From assembly GCA_903958625.1 (NCBI GenBank), contig CAJBTU010000093.1, forward strand, positions 1-36,331: a stretch of 36,331 nt of DNA. The letters are read 5' to 3'. This DNA comes from an uncultured Ignavibacteriota bacterium. GTDB lineage: Bacteria; Bacteroidota; Ignavibacteria; UBA10030; UBA8401. The position numbers and the translations under genes were made by a program. The notes below the pieces were generated by a model. The model had not been told where the DNA came from and searched no databases. It saw only the letters and a list, made by a program, of their open reading frames with translations. This document shows, piece after piece, positions 32,294 to 36,331 of the stretch (the stretch's first letter is position 1; each line of letters starts with the position of its first letter).

Positions 32294-34363
32294 ATGAAAA
32301 AAAGAAATATCATACCAAAGGTGTTCGTTCTTCTGATCGTGATTCTGTTTGCGGCGGATGAACTTGTCGGTCAGGTTCAGTCGTCTCCGTTAATGGTGCT
32401 GAACCGAGGGAAACTCTGGCAGACATACTCCTATGGGAAATCCGGACCGCCGTTCGGTGATTGGGCAAAGAAAGGGATCGGACTTGACTGGCCCGGATTC
32501 GATCCGACACTGATCAATGAGAATCTCGGCGGATCGGCATCATATCTTTCTACGGGCGGCATGTATGTCGGCGCAAAGTGGAGCAAAGACAGCGTGATAA
32601 CGGTTGACGATTGGGCGATGTATGCCGGTTCAATTGCGGACGGTGCCAATTCAAAATATGTGGTAACGGCAAATACGGAGATCTACCCCGGCGGAGAAAA
32701 TTATTGGGTGCAGAAAGATGCTCATGCCGGCGAGCAGGTGTTTAAGACAGTGTGGGAATACAATAAGAACTACACCGATAAGAATGAAGAGGCATACAAA
32801 CATATCCTGCCTGTCCGCGTAACAAGAACCGTTCATCAGTGGAGCGGATCGATGGCGGACGAAAATTATGTTATCGTCGATTATGTCATCAAGAATATCT
32901 CTCCGGAACTTCGCACTGCATTGCCGTCCGGCCGATTTGTTGCCGATACACTCTTTGAGTTCACCTCCATGCTGTCGTACGGGATACATTGTAATTCGCG
33001 TGAATGGTCGGTGCTGTTTCCGGCACTGACACCCGGGGCGCGCAACACGCAATTTCTTTATACGTCTTCGTCGAAAACACTGTACGGTTACGCTGTGGAT
33101 GACCCGACAACGCTTGGCACGGTGAAAGAAGATTTTGGTTTTGCTGCATCAATGGGACCTCTGATTTTGAAGGATACAGTAAACAATAAATATGCTCCCA
33201 GCGGAGAATATCTTGCTCCGGCATGCGCCGGCTTCTCGCTGTTATATGCAACAAAGAATAAATCCGGCGCGACAACAGCGGTTACGCAATACGGATGGTC
33301 GGCTGCCGATCCTACACGGGATCTGGGACCGTTCACAAATACGCCGTCACTGCCGGAACCGATGTATGCGGTGTTGAAGGATATCAGCAAGACCTACCAT
33401 TTTGTTTCCAGTCCGCTCGACACACTGTACATGAAACGATCGCGAATGTGGTCGCTCATGTCCGTTGGTCCCTGGGATATATTGCCGGGGGATTCAATAA
33501 GAATTGTTGTTGCCGAAGTGGCTGACGGGATCGATTACAGCCGCGCAGTTGCATATCCGCAGGTCGCATCCAACGTCGTCAATGCAGAGAGCAAGAAGGC
33601 CTTCAATGCATCCGTTGCACGGGCAAAATTGACTTTCGATAATCTGTATGCTCATCCTAATCCTCCTGCAGCGCCGAAGATTACCGTTGACTATAACCGC
33701 GGCAGCCGAAGGATCGCCAATGTTATTCGCTGGACGAATGATGCAGAAAATATTCCTGATGCCTATGACGGATCGAAAAATCTTGCGGGATATCTTGTTT
33801 ACCGTTCTGCGTATCTGCCGATCGGTCCCTGGAAATTGATCGACACCGTAAAAAAGAACGATACACGATACTATTCCGGCGGCCGTTATTCCTATATGGA
33901 TTCTTCTGTCACCATCGGGGCAGGATATTACTACGCGTTGACGGCATTCAATGCGGCCCGCGCTACATGGACCGGCGTACAAACGCTGACGAATGTTCCG
34001 CCCATGGAAACTTCCATTTTTGCCAACCGCACATCAACGCCGTTTGTTGCAACACTGCCGCCGACACAATCGGTGGACAACGTGCTCGTGGTGCCGAATC
34101 CGTTTGTGATCGGTTCAGGCAGATCACAGCCCGGAGCCGGCGACAACCTGCAGTTCGTCAATATCCCTAATCCGTGCACGATCCGAATTTATACCGTGCG
34201 CGGAGATCTGGTAAAAACGATCAATGTCGGCAATGATGTCGGAGCAATTGTGCCGTGGGATCAGGTCTCTGAATACGGACAGTTCGTGAAAAGCGGCATT
34301 TACATTTTTCACCTTGAATCATCGTTAGGCACGAAAATCGGCAAGTTCGCGATAGTACGATAG
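32294..34363 (+). CDS. Large secreted protein with C-terminal sorting-like domain
   Basis: The ATG at 32294 is preferred because it starts a signal peptide (MKKRNIIPKVFVLLIVILFA) and leaves 27 bp after the receptor's stop; a TTG at 32267 is less likely. The 689-aa protein is rich in Tyr, Trp and Gly. It has a fibronectin-III-like stretch near residues 460-570 and ends in a domain with VVPNPF, IRIYTVRGDLVKTI and GIYIFHLESSLGTKIGKFAIVR. This resembles the T9SS type-A sorting domain but has VPNPFV rather than NPFNPST. No catalytic motif was recognised. Position between the receptor and the PorV-like gene suggests a surface protein working with them. Confidence 0.75.
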   Translation: MKKRNIIPKVFVLLIVILFAADELVGQVQSSPLMVLNRGKLWQTYSYGKSGPPFGDWAKKGIGLDWPGFDPTLINENLGGSASYLSTGGMYVGAKWSKDSVITVDDWAMYAGSIADGANSKYVVTANTEIYPGGENYWVQKDAHAGEQVFKTVWEYNKNYTDKNEEAYKHILPVRVTRTVHQWSGSMADENYVIVDYVIKNISPELRTALPSGRFVADTLFEFTSMLSYGIHCNSREWSVLFPALTPGARNTQFLYTSSSKTLYGYAVDDPTTLGTVKEDFGFAASMGPLILKDTVNNKYAPSGEYLAPACAGFSLLYATKNKSGATTAVTQYGWSAADPTRDLGPFTNTPSLPEPMYAVLKDISKTYHFVSSPLDTLYMKRSRMWSLMSVGPWDILPGDSIRIVVAEVADGIDYSRAVAYPQVASNVVNAESKKAFNASVARAKLTFDNLYAHPNPPAAPKITVDYNRGSRRIANVIRWTNDAENIPDAYDGSKNLAGYLVYRSAYLPIGPWKLIDTVKKNDTRYYSGGRYSYMDSSVTIGAGYYYALTAFNAARATWTGVQTLTNVPPMETSIFANRTSTPFVATLPPTQSVDNVLVVPNPFVIGSGRSQPGAGDNLQFVNIPNPCTIRIYTVRGDLVKTINVGNDVGAIVPWDQVSEYGQFVKSGIYIFHLESSLGTKIGKFAIVR

Positions 34364-34428
34364 ATCGATAGTCCAATGTTGAAATTATGATTTCATTAAT
34401 TAACATCTTGCATCTGGAACAACGTAGT

Positions 34429-35376
34429 ATGTGGCGTCCTTTTACATTGGCATTAGTGCTCTTCCTGCTAAGTACTATGTGTGTGCCGGCACAGGAATTT
34501 AAGAAAACTGCGACGGCTGGTTTTGTTTTTCTTGAGGTTCCTGCAACATCGCGGCAGGCTTCTCTGGGGGAATCCGGTCTTGCGCTGGCCGATGAAAATT
34601 CTTCGGCGGTTTTTAATAATCCAGCCTCTTTGGGATTCAGCGAACTCCAACATTCTTTTACTGCATCCTATGCTCCGTGGATCGCGGATATTAAAAATTA
34701 TGCCTCAAGCTATGCGGTAAAAACCGATGCCGGTATGTTCGCTGTCGGTCTTGTGCTTTTTGATTACGGATCCATGCCGCGGACAGTGGTCGCTCAGGAC
34801 AAACAAGTTTTCGACGTTATTGGCACATTCGAGGCAAAGTCTCTGGCGGCCGGTGTTACATATTCCAAAATGCTGACGGATCAATTTTCTTTCGGCACTA
34901 CGCTCAAATATGTGCAGGAACGGATCGATAGTTACTCCGCAAGTAATGTTGTTCTTGATGCGGGCGTGCTCTATTACACCGGACTTGGATCATTAAGAAT
35001 GGCCGCTGCCATGCAGAACTTCGGTGCCAATGCAAAGTTCATCAATGATGAATTCAAAATGCCGGCGGTGTTTAAGTTAGGCCTGGCGGGCGAACTGATC
35101 GGCGATGCTGTTTCGGAACACCGGTTGACACTGTCCGTTGAAGCCCGTCATCCAAACGACGGAAATGAAAAAGTGAATGTCGGCGCCGAGTATTCCTGGA
35201 ACAATACTATTGCACTGCGGGGCGGTTATAAGTTCTTCTATGATGAAGAGTCCTACAGCGTTGGTATCGGTATTAATCCGCAATTACCTATGCCGGTGAT
35301 TGTTGATATTGCCTATGCCGATTACGGTAGACTTGGCAACATTCTTCGTATGACATTACTCGTTGGAATGAAATAA
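34429..35376 (+). CDS. PorV/PorQ-like outer-membrane protein
   Basis: The start at 34429 gives a standard signal peptide (MWRPFTLALVLFLLSTMCVPAQ); an ATG at 34387 would add 14 residues and cannot be excluded. The 315-aa product shows the family opening: AGFVFLEVPATSRQASLGESGLALADENSSAVFNNPASLG. Barrel strands follow. PorV is the T9SS outer-membrane shuttle that hands cargo to the attachment complex, and PorQ-like relatives are related barrels. Several T9SS-sorted proteins lie in this window. Which subtype it is, and whether it serves the neighbours or the whole cell, is not resolved. Confidence 0.85.
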   Translation: MWRPFTLALVLFLLSTMCVPAQEFKKTATAGFVFLEVPATSRQASLGESGLALADENSSAVFNNPASLGFSELQHSFTASYAPWIADIKNYASSYAVKTDAGMFAVGLVLFDYGSMPRTVVAQDKQVFDVIGTFEAKSLAAGVTYSKMLTDQFSFGTTLKYVQERIDSYSASNVVLDAGVLYYTGLGSLRMAAAMQNFGANAKFINDEFKMPAVFKLGLAGELIGDAVSEHRLTLSVEARHPNDGNEKVNVGAEYSWNNTIALRGGYKFFYDEESYSVGIGINPQLPMPVIVDIAYADYGRLGNILRMTLLVGMK

Positions 35377-35390
35377 AAATAAATAGTTCA

Positions 35391-36140
35391 ATGAATCTTT
35401 TACAAAAAATATTAATCCGCCGTACATTCATCCCGGTATTCTTAGGCATGTTTTTATTTCCATTGATCATGCAGGCACAATTGCAGTCCATCACGGCGTT
35501 TTCAGAATATTCTACAACATTATCAAAACGGCTTGATGTGAAGAATGCCGATGCTGTCGGCGGCGGTGTGGATGTTGTCTATTCTGTTGCTGAGAATGTG
35601 ACGATTGGTCTTCGTGCAGGGTACTATCTTTATTCGGTCAGCCAGACCGATCAGCTCAACCGCTGGGGCTGGAGATTCTGGAACGACAGATACTTGAACA
35701 AGATCCAGGCGGATATGAGGGCGGATCCTTCGCTTTCAGCAATGATCGGTTCCGTGCAGAAAATGGATCTTATACCGGTTATGCTGCATTGTGATTATAC
35801 TTTTACCGTAGCCGATAATCTTACAATGGTGCCGACACTCGGAGCAGGCATGGCATTCTATCAGCGCCGGTTGTTTGCCGATGAAACGTGGACGAAGGTT
35901 TTCCCGGCGGCAGAGTATTCCTTTACCTACAGTTTCAGAAATTTTGCGCCGGCTAAGAAGGGGAATCCTATTTTTGGCACCGCCGGTGTCACTGTTCGGT
36001 ACAAACTGTTCTCCAGCGTGGGGATTACCTCTTCACTTCATTACACGCAATATCTTGAAACGAAGGACAGGTTCGGTTACAACGAATTTATTTTTACGAA
36101 TGAATCCGGCTTCAGGCTCGGATTGGAATTCTTTTATTGA
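35391..36140 (+). CDS. Small predicted outer-membrane beta-barrel protein
   Basis: This 249-aa protein has a signal peptide with a long basic start (MNLLQKILIRRTFIPVFLGMFLF...MQAQ). Amphipathic strands follow (AVGGGVDVVYSV, VTIGLRAGYYLYSV, MVPTLGAGMAFYQRRLF, GNPIFGTAGVTVRYKLF), and the protein ends in the aromatic pair FY of RLGLEFFY. The size fits an 8-10 strand barrel of the OmpA/OmpW-like kind, but no family was pinned down. It lies 14 bp after the PorV-like gene, in the same transcription unit. Confidence 0.8.
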   Translation: MNLLQKILIRRTFIPVFLGMFLFPLIMQAQLQSITAFSEYSTTLSKRLDVKNADAVGGGVDVVYSVAENVTIGLRAGYYLYSVSQTDQLNRWGWRFWNDRYLNKIQADMRADPSLSAMIGSVQKMDLIPVMLHCDYTFTVADNLTMVPTLGAGMAFYQRRLFADETWTKVFPAAEYSFTYSFRNFAPAKKGNPIFGTAGVTVRYKLFSSVGITSSLHYTQYLETKDRFGYNEFIFTNESGFRLGLEFFY

Positions 36141-36145
36141 AGAAT

Positions 36146-36331
36146 ATGATCATACCGTCATCAAAGTTAGCATTAAGGAATAGTCCTTCCAGTGAGCGGA
36201 AATCGCTCCGGACCAAAACGAGTTCCATTATACGCAGAATATTACCGGTGATTTGCTGTGTAAGCATCGGAGCATTCACCGTATCGGCTCAGGAGCATGC
36301 AACGGTTATCGGTGCAGGAGCAGCGTACGAA
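36146..36331 (+). CDS. Start of an exported protein (partial, cut by the window edge)
   Basis: An ATG at 36146 opens a frame that stays open for 62 codons to the last base. It encodes an unusually long basic N-region (about 35 residues) and then a signal-peptide core (ILPVICCVSIGAFTVSAQ), so the mature part would begin EHATVIGAGAAYE. It lies 5 bp after the preceding barrel gene on the same strand, so it is probably the next gene of the run. A start further downstream cannot be excluded, and the product is unknown from this fragment. Confidence 0.65.
   Translation, partial: MIIPSSKLALRNSPSSERKSLRTKTSSIIRRILPVICCVSIGAFTVSAQEHATVIGAGAAYE

Overview
The window looks like a chromosome segment from a Bacteroidota/Chlorobiota-type bacterium, most likely of the Ignavibacteria lineage. 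Three lines of evidence support this. Two secreted proteins end in C-terminal type IX secretion (T9SS) sorting domains with the NPFNPST core typical of that group, and a third has a more divergent one. A PorV/PorQ-like outer-membrane protein and a TonB-dependent receptor with a carboxypeptidase-regulatory-like N-terminus are present. Most genes lack a clear Shine-Dalgarno sequence. No rRNA, tRNA, CRISPR array, transposase or phage gene was seen. Taxonomy is inferred from protein style only.

Region A (1-6440, + strand) is a signalling and envelope module. The tail of a PAS-like protein overlaps a complete NtrC-type sigma-54 activator. It is followed by a 297-bp intergenic region with paired palindromes and a near-perfect -24/-12 promoter. 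Next comes a four-gene unit: a small secreted Gly-rich protein with a calcium-loop-like motif, a DUF2202 ferritin-like lipoprotein, a second small protein with the same loop motif, and a predicted outer-membrane beta-barrel. A membrane PAS-histidine kinase follows. The likely circuit is kinase -> NtrC-type regulator -> sigma-54 promoter -> periplasmic/outer-membrane proteins.

Region B (6494-11028) holds a split two-component system on the - strand: a 14-repeat Reg_prop/Y_Y_Y sensor kinase and a NarL/LuxR-type response regulator. A divergently transcribed SGNH/GDSL hydrolase follows on the + strand.

Region C (11091-27468, - strand) is a ten-gene, operon-like run with gaps of 6-23 bp except one of 184 bp. 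In transcription order it encodes an ion-transporter-superfamily permease, a HyuA-type hydantoinase/oxoprolinase, a short FAD-oxidoreductase-like protein, NanE (ManNAc-6-P 2-epimerase), a full FAD oxidoreductase, a phosphohexomutase, a HAD hydrolase, a GH38-like protein whose catalytic Asp position is Phe, a GH94 phosphorylase, and a T9SS-exported phosphodiester glycosidase with a golvesin-like domain. It looks like a catabolic pathway for an amino-sugar-containing glycan or glycoconjugate. No described pathway that I know of has this gene set, so it is the strongest candidate for an undescribed system here.

Region D (27682-36331, + strand) encodes envelope and secretion proteins: a T9SS-sorted beta-propeller-like protein, a TonB-dependent receptor, a large secreted protein with a C-terminal sorting-like domain, a PorV/PorQ-like protein, a small outer-membrane barrel, and the start of another exported protein cut by the window edge.
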